DNA of 64,000 nucleotides from Rhodococcus sp. Leaf278 (GCF_001426085.1 NZ_LMRR01000041.1:1-64000), one strand, 5' to 3'. Shown: positions 49,688 to 59,124, counted from the first letter of the stretch. Translations and numbers: made by a program. The notes: generated by a model not told the origin, from the letters alone.

Positions 49688-50827
49688 ATGAAAATTCGAT
49701 CCACGTTGGTCTGGTTCGCAACTGCTGCAATGCTTGCCGGCTCGGGAGTGCTCGGCCCCGTTGCCGGCGCGGCACCGTCGACATCTATCGAGCCGATTTC
49801 GAGGATCATCGACGGTGCCTATGCCGGCTACGCACTGTCCTACTGGACCACCGACGAACACGGGCGTCCGGCGCGAGCCCGCGGACAGGTGTACATCCCC
49901 TCCGGCACGCCGCCAGCAGGCGGGTGGCCGATTGTGTCCTGGGCCAAAGGCACCGTCGGCGTGGGTGATTCATGCGCCATGAGCACGGCGCTGGAGAACA
50001 GGACTGCCGAGGATCCGATGGCCGTCGAACTGTCGAAGCCCCTGATCACCAACCTACTCCGTAGCGGTACGGCCGTAGTCTCGACGGACTACATCGGACT
50101 CGGAACGTCGGACATCCACCACTATCTGAACAGTGTCTCGGCGGCGAATGCCGTCACCGACGCCGTCGACGCAGCAGCCGACATGCTGCCCGCATTGTCG
50201 CGAACCTGGGTCGCCGCCGGGCACTCTCAAGGCGGCGCGGCCGCACTCACCACCGGAGCTCGCGCCGGTATGTACGGAGCCCCGTCAGACTTTCGCGGGG
50301 TGGTGTCTTTCGCACCCTCGTCGAACCTCGAGGTCCTGCTGCCACTACTTTCTCCCACCACACCCCGGATCGCACAACTCGACAACGTCACTGCCACCCT
50401 GATCTACATCCTCCATGGGCTCGAGGACTCTCGGCCCGATATCCACGTAGACGGCTACCTCAGTGACATCGGACGTGCCTACGTAACGCAAGCAGAGGGC
50501 AGCTGTATCGGCGCGTTGAGAGAGGAAGTGATCGGTGTTTCTCCGCAACAGCTTCTTGCCCGGCCGCTGTCCGATTCTGCGATGGCCTCGGCTCTACGCG
50601 AGTACCTGTCGGTGCCGACCACCGGATACACCCGGCCGGTAGTGATCGAACAAGGACTGGCAGACATGGTCGTGCCGCCGGCAGCAACGACCGGCTTGGC
50701 TGCTGCACTGCTGGCAAGCGGCGTGCGCGAGGTGACCTATCGGCCCGTACCCGATGCAACCCACTACGACGTTGTTGCCGCTACCGTCGACGACGCCCAG
50801 GCTCGAATACTCCACATGCTGCACTGA
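49688..50827 (+). CDS. Secreted lipase, LIP family
   Basis: A 379-residue extracytoplasmic lipase of the fungal-type secretory lipase (LIP) family found in actinobacteria. A signal peptide covers about residues 1-28 (WFATAAMLAGSGVLGPVAGAA). The nucleophile elbow is AAGHSQGGAAAL near 178; candidate Asp in GLADMVVPPAA and His in VPDATHYDVV complete the triad. YIGLGTSDIHHYL is typical. It has its own promoter region after the upstream terminator, and its own strong terminator downstream. Confidence 0.87.
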   Translation: MKIRSTLVWFATAAMLAGSGVLGPVAGAAPSTSIEPISRIIDGAYAGYALSYWTTDEHGRPARARGQVYIPSGTPPAGGWPIVSWAKGTVGVGDSCAMSTALENRTAEDPMAVELSKPLITNLLRSGTAVVSTDYIGLGTSDIHHYLNSVSAANAVTDAVDAAADMLPALSRTWVAAGHSQGGAAALTTGARAGMYGAPSDFRGVVSFAPSSNLEVLLPLLSPTTPRIAQLDNVTATLIYILHGLEDSRPDIHVDGYLSDIGRAYVTQAEGSCIGALREEVIGVSPQQLLARPLSDSAMASALREYLSVPTTGYTRPVVIEQGLADMVVPPAATTGLAAALLASGVREVTYRPVPDATHYDVVAATVDDAQARILHMLH

Positions 50828-50880
50828 CCCCGGCTCACCCCGCAGAGTCGAATCGGTCCAGCATCTGCTGCCCGTGCAGC

Positions 50881-50919
50881 GCGAAACCCCCGCTCCGACA
50901 ATGGGAGCGGGGGTTTCGC
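50881..50919. terminator. Strong bidirectional-looking terminator
   Basis: GCGAAACCCCCGCTCC (50881-50896) pairs perfectly with 50904-50919 around a 7-base loop. It lies between the convergent ends of the lipase gene and the inositol operon and can serve both. Confidence 0.88.
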
Positions 50920-50923
50920 AGTT

Positions 50924-50974
50924 CAGGGCTCAGTCGTTCTCAGGGCTCAGTCGTTCTCCGGGCTCAGTCATTTT
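50924..50974. repeat. Three tandem 17-bp units at the mmsA 3' end
   Basis: Three consecutive 17-base units, CAGGGCTCAGTCGTTCT twice exactly and once as CCGGGCTCAGTCATTTT. The third contains the stop codon of mmsA, so the last coding bases (GAG/AAC/GAC-TGA type) are repeated twice beyond the stop. Confidence 0.85.
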
Positions 50975-52460
50975 CAGGGAATCCGAGGTTGATGCCACCA
51001 TGGCTCGGATCGAGCCACCGGCTGGTGACTGCTTTGCCGCGGGTGAAGAAGTGCACGCCTTCCATTCCGTGGGCGTGGGTGTCGCCGAACAGACTGTTCT
51101 TCCAACCACCGAAGCTGTAGTACGCCATGGGCACCGGGATCGGGACGTTGATGCCGATCATGCCGACCTCGACCTCGTTCTGGAAGCGTCGGGCCGCGCC
51201 GCCGTCGTTGGTGAAGATGGCGGTGCCGTTGCCGTACGGGTTCGAGTTGATGAGCTCGAGTGCCTCGTCGTAGGTATCGACCCGAATCACCGACAGGACC
51301 GGTCCGAAGATCTCGTCGGTGTAGATGGACATGTCGGTGGTGACATTGTCGATCAGCGTCGGGCCGAGCCAGAATCCGTCCGCTCCGCCGTCGGGTTCAA
51401 CCGTACGTCCGTCGACGACAATCGTCGCACCGGCGGCTTCGCCGGCATCGACGTACGAGGCGACTTTGTCGCGGTGGGCCTTGGTCACCAGCGGTCCCAT
51501 ATCGGCGCCGCGGGTGCCGTCGCCTGTCACCAGAGGCGTGGTGCGCTCGACGATCTTCGCGACCAGGTCGTCGGCGATATTCCCGACGGCAACCAGCGCA
51601 GAGATGGCCATGCATCGCTCACCGGCAGAACCGAACCCGGCGTTGACCATTGCGTCTGCCGCGAGGTCGAGATCGGCGTCGGGCAGGACGATCGCATGGT
51701 TCTTCGCTCCGCCGAGAGCCTGAACGCGCTTACCGTTCGCCGTGCCGGTGGAGTAGACGTACTGCGCTATCGGCGTCGACCCGACGAAACTGATCGACTT
51801 GATCGACTTGTTCTCGAGCAGTTCGTCGACGGAGACCTTGTCACCCTGGAGGACGTTGAAGACACCGGGAGGTAGGCCTGCCTCTTCCCACAGCGCGGCG
51901 ATCCACAGCGATGCGGTCGGATCCTTCTCGCTGGGCTTGAGCACGACCGTGTTGCCTGCGGCGATGGCGATGGGGAAGAACCACATCGGCACCATCGCTG
52001 GGAAGTTGAATGGGCTGATGATGCCGACGGGGCCGAGGGGCTGACGGATCGAGTAGATGTCGACCTTCGTCGACGCGTTCTCGGTGAAGCCGCCCTTGAG
52101 CAGATGGGGAATGCCACAGGCGAATTCGACGACCTCTTGGCCGCGGCTGATTTCGCCGAGTGCGTCGGAGAGAACCTTGCCGTGCTCGGCGGTGATGATC
52201 TCTGCGAGCTCACCCTTCTTGGCGTTGAGCAATTCCCGAAATTTGAAGATGATCGCGGTTCGCTTGGCCAGCGAGGTGTCTCGCCAGCCCGGGAATGCTG
52301 CTGCGGCAGAGGCGATGACCGTGCGTGCATCCTCGACGGTGGCCAGCGCTACCTGGCCGGTTACCTGCCCGGTCGCGGGGTTGGTGACCGGAGCGGTCTT
52401 GTCGGACGTGCCGGCGAACGGCTTCCCGTCCACCCAATGTGCAATAACGTTGTCGGTCAT
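50964..52460 (-). CDS. mmsA: CoA-acylating methylmalonate-semialdehyde dehydrogenase
   Basis: A 498-residue aldehyde dehydrogenase that converts malonate or methylmalonate semialdehyde, NAD and CoA to acetyl- or propionyl-CoA (IolA/MmsA). The catalytic Cys283 is in GSAGERCMAIS. The usual general-base Glu is missing (QALGGAKNH), as expected for the CoA-dependent subclass. It is the last gene of the inositol operon, 24 bases after iolH, and performs the final step of myo-inositol breakdown. A strong terminator follows. The stop lies in a 17-bp tandem repeat. Confidence 0.92.
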   Translation of the reverse strand: MTDNVIAHWVDGKPFAGTSDKTAPVTNPATGQVTGQVALATVEDARTVIASAAAAFPGWRDTSLAKRTAIIFKFRELLNAKKGELAEIITAEHGKVLSDALGEISRGQEVVEFACGIPHLLKGGFTENASTKVDIYSIRQPLGPVGIISPFNFPAMVPMWFFPIAIAAGNTVVLKPSEKDPTASLWIAALWEEAGLPPGVFNVLQGDKVSVDELLENKSIKSISFVGSTPIAQYVYSTGTANGKRVQALGGAKNHAIVLPDADLDLAADAMVNAGFGSAGERCMAISALVAVGNIADDLVAKIVERTTPLVTGDGTRGADMGPLVTKAHRDKVASYVDAGEAAGATIVVDGRTVEPDGGADGFWLGPTLIDNVTTDMSIYTDEIFGPVLSVIRVDTYDEALELINSNPYGNGTAIFTNDGGAARRFQNEVEVGMIGINVPIPVPMAYYSFGGWKNSLFGDTHAHGMEGVHFFTRGKAVTSRWLDPSHGGINLGFPEND

Positions 52461-52484
52461 GTTGTGTCCCTACGTGAGTGAAAA

Positions 52485-53354
52485 TCAGGAGTGCTCGGAG
52501 ACGTACTTCCGAATGGTGTCCAGCTGATAGCGCGAGACCTCGTGCGCGTTCTCGTTCTCCGCGAACACACTCGAGACCATGACGGTGTCGCGGTCGTAGA
52601 AGCCGAGCGTGGCGAGGCCGCCGAAGAACTGGTTCCAATCGACATCGCCGTCACCGATCTTGAGGTGCTGATGCACGCGTACGGCGTTGCCCGGAGGATT
52701 GGTGATGTACCGAAGCCCGTGCGAACGATGATGATCCATCGTGTCGGCAACATGCACCAGTCGCACCATGTCGCCGGCCGCCGCCATGATCGCGTCGAGA
52801 TCGCCGCCCATGTGGAACTGGTGACAGGCCACGATCACCATGCCGATGTTCTTCGAGTTGATTCCGCGAATGGTACGAACCGCCGCCAAACCGTCCTCGA
52901 CGAAATCGTCGGGATGCGGATCGATCAACACATCGAGACCTTCACGTTCGATGATGGGCACCAGCTCCTCCATCGACCGGTAGAAGGCCCGTTCGGATTC
53001 CTCGGGCTTCTCCGGTCGGCCGCTGAACTCGGTGTTCATGGTCGACACACCGAGGTCGACGGTGATCTGAATCGCGCGCTTCCAGTACCGAACTGCAGCC
53101 TCACGGGCATCCTCGTCGGGACCGGACCACCGCAGCACCGGAAGCACGGATGCAATACCGACACCGGCGTCGGAACACGCCTTCTTGAACTTGGCGACGA
53201 GGTCGTCGTCGGCTTTCGGGTGGTTGAAGAACGGGATCATGTCCACGTGCGGCGTCAACTGCAGCCACTCGTACCCGAGATCGGCTACCACACCGGGTAA
53301 TTCGAGCAAGGAGTAATCGTGGTGGAACGGAGTCGGATCGAGAGCGATCTTCAT
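52485..53354 (-). CDS. iolH: IolH-like sugar phosphate isomerase/epimerase
   Basis: A 289-residue TIM barrel of the AP-endonuclease-2/xylose isomerase-like family. The start MKIALDPTPFHHDYSLLELP and VADLGYEWLQLTPHVD resemble Bacillus IolH. Metal-site residues are suggested by Glu in MNTEFSGRPE, DPHPDDF, CHQFHMGGD and HVADTMDHHRS. IolH is part of inositol clusters, but its exact reaction is uncertain. ATG 53354 is preceded by a 5-base gap to iolG; a frame running upstream through iolG is only a shadow. Confidence 0.85.
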   Translation of the reverse strand: MKIALDPTPFHHDYSLLELPGVVADLGYEWLQLTPHVDMIPFFNHPKADDDLVAKFKKACSDAGVGIASVLPVLRWSGPDEDAREAAVRYWKRAIQITVDLGVSTMNTEFSGRPEKPEESERAFYRSMEELVPIIEREGLDVLIDPHPDDFVEDGLAAVRTIRGINSKNIGMVIVACHQFHMGGDLDAIMAAAGDMVRLVHVADTMDHHRSHGLRYITNPPGNAVRVHQHLKIGDGDVDWNQFFGGLATLGFYDRDTVMVSSVFAENENAHEVSRYQLDTIRKYVSEHS

Positions 53355-53359
53355 TCGCT

Positions 53360-54394
53360 TCACGCGCCCGGGATCGAGGAACGCGGAACCATATCCACGG
53401 CCACGGGAGCACCCGACTCGAGCGACTTCACTCCGGCATCGCACACAGCCGCTGCGGCATAGCCATCCCATGCGCCGGGACCGTCCACGTAGTTTCCGGT
53501 CTCGGCACCCGCGCGCACGGCGTCGACCCACCGCTGAATTTCCGTGTCGTAGGCCTGCCCGAAGCGCTCCTTGAACGACGGTGTGATCGTGCCGCCCCAG
53601 GTTCCGGGTGCCGACTTGCGCACCAGGCCCACATCGAGACCGATCATGGCACTGCCGCGTTCGGCCACGACCTCTGTCCTGACCTCGTACGCGACGCCCG
53701 TGGTCACGAACACCTCCGCGTCGACGTGCCGACCGGTCTCGGTCGTGAAAATGGCGATCTGCGGATCTTTCAGTCCCGCAGGCGCATTCGTGTTGGCGGA
53801 CGGCGTGATGATCTGCACCGTCGTGATTTCCTCGTCGAGGAGAAAGCGGGTGACGTCGACTTCGTGCACCAACGAATCCTTGACAATCATTGCGCTGTCG
53901 AAATGCGGCGGCACAGCCGGGTTTCGATGGGCGCAGTGCACGACGAGCGGCCGACCGATATCTCCTGAGTCGATCAGAGCTTTGAGATCTGCGTACTCGT
54001 TGTCGAAGCGGCGCATGAATCCGACCTGGATGAGCTTCTTGCCCAGTTCGGCCTCTGCCTTCACCACTGCGAGCGATGTTTCGACGTCGGTGGTCAACGG
54101 CTTCTCGCACATGACCGGCTTGCCGTACTCGAGACACGCGAGGAGCTGCTTCTCGTGCGTCGGACCAGGGGTCGCGAGCAACACGGCATCGACCTCCGGA
54201 TCGGCGATGGCGTCGATAGGGTCGTTGACGACTCGAGCGCCGGGGATGGACGCGGCGAGCTCTTCGGCCTTCTCGGTGAAATAATCGTTGACGACGGCAA
54301 CGCGTGCACCGGCGATCTTCGAGGAGATGCGAGCGACGTGGTCGGCACCCATCATGCCGACCCCGAGGACGGCGATGCGCAGTTCGTTGGTCAT
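53360..54394 (-). CDS. iolG: Inositol 2-dehydrogenase (Gfo/Idh/MocA family)
   Basis: A 344-residue NAD-dependent dehydrogenase that oxidises myo-inositol to 2-keto-myo-inositol (scyllo-inosose). The Rossmann motif is VLGVGMMGADHVARI at about residues 8-22; Lys of the EKPL motif (CEKPLTTD near 97) and the DSLVHEVDV segment near 172-180 give the catalytic Lys, Asp and His. It lies between iolE and iolH with 5-21-base gaps. Assignment as the main inositol dehydrogenase is based on position; two paralogues are encoded near 61-63 kb. Confidence 0.88.
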   Translation of the reverse strand: MTNELRIAVLGVGMMGADHVARISSKIAGARVAVVNDYFTEKAEELAASIPGARVVNDPIDAIADPEVDAVLLATPGPTHEKQLLACLEYGKPVMCEKPLTTDVETSLAVVKAEAELGKKLIQVGFMRRFDNEYADLKALIDSGDIGRPLVVHCAHRNPAVPPHFDSAMIVKDSLVHEVDVTRFLLDEEITTVQIITPSANTNAPAGLKDPQIAIFTTETGRHVDAEVFVTTGVAYEVRTEVVAERGSAMIGLDVGLVRKSAPGTWGGTITPSFKERFGQAYDTEIQRWVDAVRAGAETGNYVDGPGAWDGYAAAAVCDAGVKSLESGAPVAVDMVPRSSIPGA

Positions 54395-54415
54395 GAAAAA
54401 GTCTCCTTGCGGGTA

Positions 54416-55339
54416 TCAGCTGAACTGGATGGACGGGATCCCGCAGGAGCCCAGGTACTTACGAGTGCGCTGCGCGATCGGCAACGGGTAGTCCGGCTCG
54501 CACGGATACATGTCCTGCTCGACGATCGCGAAGATGTCTGCGGTGAGCTTGCCTTCGTCGGCCAACCGCTCGATGGTCGACAGCAGTGGCGGCATGTCCG
54601 GGATGCCCAGGGGCGGTTCGGTCATCGCGCCGAGCTTGCAGGCCTCGCCGAACGGCAGATCCTCCGCCTCGACTCGGGCGCGGACGGCTTCGTCGACCTG
54701 CTTGAGATGCAGGTATCCGATGCGCTCCGGTGCGCGCTCGATGATGGCGATGTTGTCTCCGCCGCAGTAACTGATGTGGCCGGTATCGAGGCACAGATTG
54801 ACGAACTCACTCGACGTGCCGTCGAGGAACCGATAGACGTTCTCCTCGGTGTCGACGTGAGAGTCCGCGTGCGGGTGGTACTGAGCCTTGACGCCGTACT
54901 GCTCGAACATCCGCTTGCCGAGCTCGTTCATGCCCTCTGTCTTCTTACGCCACTGATCGGTGGTGAGTGTGCGGTCTTCGAGCACCGCACCGGTGGACGG
55001 GTCGCGCCACATCTCGGGAATGACCACGACGTGCTTTCCGCCCACTGCCGCAGTCAGTTTCGCGACGTCCTCGATCTGAGTCCACACCGCATCCCAGGAA
55101 TCGTCCTGGTGCAGATGCTCGAAAACGGTTCCGGCAGAAAGCTTCAGGTTGTGTGCAGCGAGCTCGTCGGACAGCTTCTGCGGATCGGTCGGGAGATATC
55201 CGAACGGCCCGAGCTCGATCCACTCGTAACCCGATGCGGACACCTCGTCGAGGAACCGGCCGTACGGGGTCTGCTGCGGGTCCTCCGGAAACCAGACGCC
55301 CCACGAATCAGGTGCCGATCCCACGCGAATAACGCTCAT
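54416..55339 (-). CDS. iolE: Inosose dehydratase-like TIM barrel (IolE)
   Basis: A 307-residue AP-endonuclease-2 fold protein. Segments shared with IolE include RVGSAPDSWGVWF, AAVGGKHVVVIPE, KAQYHPHADSHVDTEENVYRFLDGT, LCLDTGHISYCGGDN and the C-terminal VEQDMYPCEPDYPLPIAQRTRKYL. It should dehydrate scyllo-inosose to the diketone used by IolD. Glu, His and Asp in these segments probably bind the divalent metal. It lies 42 bases after iolD and 21 before iolG. An isomerase role is possible since IolE, IolH and IolI are homologous. Confidence 0.84.
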   Translation of the reverse strand: MSVIRVGSAPDSWGVWFPEDPQQTPYGRFLDEVSASGYEWIELGPFGYLPTDPQKLSDELAAHNLKLSAGTVFEHLHQDDSWDAVWTQIEDVAKLTAAVGGKHVVVIPEMWRDPSTGAVLEDRTLTTDQWRKKTEGMNELGKRMFEQYGVKAQYHPHADSHVDTEENVYRFLDGTSSEFVNLCLDTGHISYCGGDNIAIIERAPERIGYLHLKQVDEAVRARVEAEDLPFGEACKLGAMTEPPLGIPDMPPLLSTIERLADEGKLTADIFAIVEQDMYPCEPDYPLPIAQRTRKYLGSCGIPSIQFS

Positions 55340-55381
55340 GAAAATAGTTCCTCTCGAAATATGCCGAATGTTCTGGGGTGA

Positions 55382-57340
55382 CTACTGGCCGGACGGACGC
55401 AGGAACGGCCGCTGAATCTTCTTCCACTTCTGATACGTCTCGTATGCGGTCGTCGTCGACTCGAGGGTCGAGGTGGCACTGACCGGCACATCCCACCAGG
55501 ATTCGGAATCCGGTGCAGCGATGAGTGGGTCGGTTTCGACGTGGATGACCGTGCTCGTCTCGCTGGCCTTCGCCGCCTTCACGGCGTCCGTGAACTCGTT
55601 GCCGTTGTTCACCCGGACGACGTCCACGCCGAGGCTTGCCGCGTTGGCGGCGAGATCGACGGGCAGAATGCCACCGTCCAGACGACCGTCCTCGCCGCGG
55701 TATCGGTAATCGGTGCCGAATCTTTGCGATCCGAGCGACTCCGACAGCGAACCGATGGAAGCGAACCCGTGGTTCTGTACCAAGATCATGATGACCTTGA
55801 CGCCCTCCTGCACGGCGGTGACCAGTTCGGTCGCCATCATCAGGTACGAACCGTCGCCCACCAGGATGAACACGTCACGGTCGGGCTCGGCCATCTTCGC
55901 ACCGATACCGCCTGCTACTTCGTAGCCCATGCACGAGAAGCCGTACTCGACGTGATATCCCTTTGTATCCCTTGTGCGCCATAGCTTGTGCAGATCACCA
56001 GGCATGGACCCGGCAGCACACACCACGACGTCGCGGGGATCGGACAAGGTGTTCGCGAGACCGATGACCTGGTTCTGATTCAGCGGTGCGGACGAATCCT
56101 CGATGTTGTACACCGAGGTCACCGTGTCGTCCCATTGCTGTGCGAGTTCGGCAACTCTACTGCGATAGTCGTCCGACACCGAGAAGTCGCCGAGTGCCTC
56201 GGCCAGTGCGTCCAAGGCCTCTCGGGCGTCGGCGAGAACGGAGACACCGCCCTGCTTGACCGAGTCGATGGAAGCAACGTTGATGTTGACGAACTTCACG
56301 TCCGGGTTGGTGAACGCGGTGCGCGAGGCAGTGGTGAAATCACTGTAACGCGTACCGATTCCGATCACGACGTCGGCGTCGGTGGCGAGCGCATTGGCGG
56401 CCGTCGTTCCGGTGGAGCCGACGGCGCCGACGGACTGTGGGTGGTCGTACGGCAACGATCCTTTGCCCGCCTGGCTCTGCCCGACGGGGATGCCCGTCGC
56501 CGCGCAGAACGAGGCAAGTGCATCGGTTGCACGCGAATAGATCACGCCGCCGCCTGCGACGATCAGCGGCTTCCGCGCACTGCGAATGACCGCAGCCGCG
56601 CGCTCCACGGCGGACTTCTCGGGGACGGGACGAGCCACGTGCCAGGTACGCGGAGCGAAGAAGGATTCCGGCCAGTCGAATGCTTCTGCTTGCACGTCCT
56701 GAGGGATGGCGACGGTCGCCGCACCCGTCTCGACCGGATCGGTGAGCACACGCATGGCACCGAGCAGAGCACTCGGCAGCTGCTCGGGACGCCACACCCG
56801 GTCGAAGTAACGCGACAGCGGCTTGAATGCATCGTTGACCGTGACGTCGCCGCTCGACGGAAGCTCGAGCTCCTGCAACACCGGTGCGCTGGCTCGCGTG
56901 GCGAAAGTGTCTGCGGGAAGCAGCAATACGGGAAGACGATTGATCGTGGCCAGAGCTGCACCGGTCAGCATGTTGGTCGAGCCCGGCCCGACGCTGGCTG
57001 TCACTGCCCAGGACTGCAGACGATCTTTCTGGCGCGCATAGGCCACGGCGCTGTGCACCATAGCCTGCTCGTTACGTCCGAGGACATACGGCAATTCCGG
57101 TTCGGTGCCGGATTCGACGGCGTCGATCTCGGCCTGCAGTAGTGCTTGCCCGAGGCCCGCGACATTCCCGTGACCGAAGATGCCGAAGGCTCCCGCAAAG
57201 AACTTGGCGCGGACGCCGTCACGCTCGACGAACTGGTTGGCCAGAAACTTCACGACTGCCTGGGAGACCGTCAGATGCACTGTCGGTTCGGCATTGTCGT
57301 TCTTGCTCGCCGAGATCGGCGCTGTGGACACCACGGTCAT
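55382..57340 (-). CDS. iolD: 3D-(3,5/4)-trihydroxycyclohexane-1,2-dione hydrolase
   Basis: A 652-residue thiamine-diphosphate enzyme that opens the inositol-derived ring to 5-deoxy-D-glucuronate. The N-terminal domain has the catalytic-type Glu region (VERDGVRAKFFAGAFGIFGHGNVAGLGQAL). The ThDP motif GDGSYLMMATELVTAVQEGVKVIMILVQNHG (about residues 505-535) is typical. Length fits the family (Bacillus IolD 637). The ATG overlaps the iolB stop by 4 bases (ATGA). Confidence 0.92.
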   Translation of the reverse strand: MTVVSTAPISASKNDNAEPTVHLTVSQAVVKFLANQFVERDGVRAKFFAGAFGIFGHGNVAGLGQALLQAEIDAVESGTEPELPYVLGRNEQAMVHSAVAYARQKDRLQSWAVTASVGPGSTNMLTGAALATINRLPVLLLPADTFATRASAPVLQELELPSSGDVTVNDAFKPLSRYFDRVWRPEQLPSALLGAMRVLTDPVETGAATVAIPQDVQAEAFDWPESFFAPRTWHVARPVPEKSAVERAAAVIRSARKPLIVAGGGVIYSRATDALASFCAATGIPVGQSQAGKGSLPYDHPQSVGAVGSTGTTAANALATDADVVIGIGTRYSDFTTASRTAFTNPDVKFVNINVASIDSVKQGGVSVLADAREALDALAEALGDFSVSDDYRSRVAELAQQWDDTVTSVYNIEDSSAPLNQNQVIGLANTLSDPRDVVVCAAGSMPGDLHKLWRTRDTKGYHVEYGFSCMGYEVAGGIGAKMAEPDRDVFILVGDGSYLMMATELVTAVQEGVKVIMILVQNHGFASIGSLSESLGSQRFGTDYRYRGEDGRLDGGILPVDLAANAASLGVDVVRVNNGNEFTDAVKAAKASETSTVIHVETDPLIAAPDSESWWDVPVSATSTLESTTTAYETYQKWKKIQRPFLRPSGQ

Positions 57341-58218
57341 GCTCCTGTCGATGCGGTGTGGAGGGGAAGGCGGGGGTCGACCGGTTGGTCGGTCCAGCTG
57401 CCGCGAATCCAGGTGTGTTCGGGGTCGTCGACGATGTTCCAGGCGCGTTCGGCACCGGGTCCGGCCATGACGTTCAGGTAGTACATGTGGTAGCCGGGGG
57501 CCGCGACCGACGGTCCGTGGTACCCGTGTGGCACCAGAACCACGTCTCCGGTTCTGACTTCCTCGAGTACCTCGATCGGTCGCTGCGGGGTGCCGTACAC
57601 CCGGTGGTAGCCGAAACCTGCGTTGCCCTGGGGCCCGTCGGCGATCTCGAAGTAGTAGATCTCCTCGAGTGCCGATTCGGTCGCGGTGTTCTCGTCGTGC
57701 TTGTGGCCGGGATACGAGGACCAGTTACCACCGGGAGTGATGACCTCGCAGGCGATGATCGAGTCCGCGTCGAAAGTGTCTGCGGTTCCGAAGTTGTGAA
57801 CCTGCCTGCTGCAGTTGCCGGCACCACGCAGCTCCACTGGGATCTTCGATGCGGGTACGTACCGGAAAGGCAACTTGAACCTTGCACGCGCACCGCAGAG
57901 GGCGAAGCGACCACCGGCGGCGCTGACTATCGTGTACGCGGAATCCCGACCGACGTAGACGAAGTCGGAAGGACCGTCGAACACGGACGCTCGACCGAGG
58001 AGCTCGAATGTCGTGCTGTCGCTGGTGACCGTGGCCGAACCCGACAGTGGCAGGACCATGATTTCGTCGCGTCCGGAATCCAGTTCGAGGGCTTGTCCCG
58101 CGGCGAGCGTAACTGTCCACAAGCTGGATTCGGTCCAGCCGGCGGAGTCCGGCGTGACCACGACGTCGAAGCCGTCCGCGCTACCTGTACCGGCTGCGAT
58201 GTAGTACTCGGAGTTCAT
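57337..58218 (-). CDS. iolB: 5-deoxy-glucuronate isomerase
   Basis: A 293-residue cupin isomerase converting 5-deoxy-glucuronate to 5-dehydro-2-deoxy-gluconate. The metal-binding cupin pattern is SSYPGHKHDENTATESALEEIYYFE near residues 166-190 (His, His, Glu) with a later His in DVVLVPHGYHGPS. Length and order match IolB. It is followed, with a 4-base overlap, by iolD and preceded by the aldolase gene after 3 bases. Confidence 0.92.
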   Translation of the reverse strand: MNSEYYIAAGTGSADGFDVVVTPDSAGWTESSLWTVTLAAGQALELDSGRDEIMVLPLSGSATVTSDSTTFELLGRASVFDGPSDFVYVGRDSAYTIVSAAGGRFALCGARARFKLPFRYVPASKIPVELRGAGNCSRQVHNFGTADTFDADSIIACEVITPGGNWSSYPGHKHDENTATESALEEIYYFEIADGPQGNAGFGYHRVYGTPQRPIEVLEEVRTGDVVLVPHGYHGPSVAAPGYHMYYLNVMAGPGAERAWNIVDDPEHTWIRGSWTDQPVDPRLPLHTASTGA

Positions 58219-58221
58219 GTT

Positions 58222-59124
58222 TCACCTCACCATGTCGACGGCGGTACCGACTGCAGCTTCGACGTTTCCGTCCGGCGGGTAGAGCAACGTGCGACCGACG
58301 ATCAGGCCCCGAACCGCGGGAATCTCCAGCGCGCGTGCCCAACTGGCGTACGTCTCCTCTGGAGCGGTCTGCGGGTCGCCCCCGAGAAGCAGCGTCGGGA
58401 ATGTGGTGGCGTCCATGACACGTTCCATCTCGGGCACTACGGGAAGCTTCATCCAGGTGTGGGCGGAGCTGGATCCCAGACCCTGCGTGATGTGGATCGA
58501 TTTGATGACCGCGTCGGTACTCAAATCGTTCTTCACGCGACCTTCGACCCGGCGCGAAAGAAACGGCTCGACCATGGCAATGAGGTTGGCCGCGGCCAGT
58601 TCGTCGATTGCCTGCGCGCATGCGGTCATCGTCGCCAGAGTGCCCGGATCGTCGAGTGCAATTCGGGTGAGCATCTTCGCACCGTTCATCCGAGCTTTGG
58701 CAGTGGAAGCGGCTGTGGCACCGGTCATTCGGTCGTCCAGCTCGAACGACGCGCCGGCCAAGCCACCACGATTCATCGACGAGAAGACCACCTTGTCCTC
58801 GAGCGCACCGAGCAGCACGAGGTCGTCCAGGATGTCGGCGGATCCGAGCACACCGTCGACGCCGGGGTTGGCGAGTGCGGTGCGGAGTCGGTCCAGCAAC
58901 TCGGTGCGGCTGTTCATGGCGGTCATGTTCGAGCCGACCGAGAGCGCGCCCCGGGCCGGATGGTCGGCGGCAACGATCATCAGGCGGCCGTTGCCGCGGA
59001 TCGTCGGGCGGGTGACCCGAGTTGCCCACGCACGTTCGATGGCCTGCGGATCGGTGGCGCGAATTGCGGTGACCTCGGCGTAACTGGCGGCCGCGGGTGC
59101 GGGGCTCAAGGTGGTCTCAGACAT
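58222..59124 (-). CDS. Cgl0159-type aldolase, probable IolJ replacement
   Basis: A 300-residue (beta/alpha)8 protein of the kind called Cgl0159 family in Corynebacterium inositol loci. Strand/active-site segments are LMIVAADHPARGAL, GVLGSADILDDLVLLG, TWMKLPVVPEMERV (Lys candidate for a Schiff base), FPTLLLGGDPQTAPE and GLIVGRTLLYPPDG. Inference: it cleaves 2-deoxy-5-keto-gluconate-6-phosphate to malonate semialdehyde and dihydroxyacetone phosphate, the step done by class II IolJ elsewhere, which is absent here. ATG 59124 overlaps iolC by 8 bases. Confidence 0.82.
   Translation of the reverse strand: MSETTLSPAPAAASYAEVTAIRATDPQAIERAWATRVTRPTIRGNGRLMIVAADHPARGALSVGSNMTAMNSRTELLDRLRTALANPGVDGVLGSADILDDLVLLGALEDKVVFSSMNRGGLAGASFELDDRMTGATAASTAKARMNGAKMLTRIALDDPGTLATMTACAQAIDELAAANLIAMVEPFLSRRVEGRVKNDLSTDAVIKSIHITQGLGSSSAHTWMKLPVVPEMERVMDATTFPTLLLGGDPQTAPEETYASWARALEIPAVRGLIVGRTLLYPPDGNVEAAVGTAVDMVR

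Noticed and set aside
50924-50974. Tandem units considered as a short CRISPR array
   Set aside because: Units are 17 bases and adjoin directly, with no spacers and no cas genes in the window.
52485-54137. Fused 550-codon frame covering iolH and part of iolG
   Set aside because: The first half is a different frame of iolG; iolH begins at ATG 53354 with an intact N-terminus.
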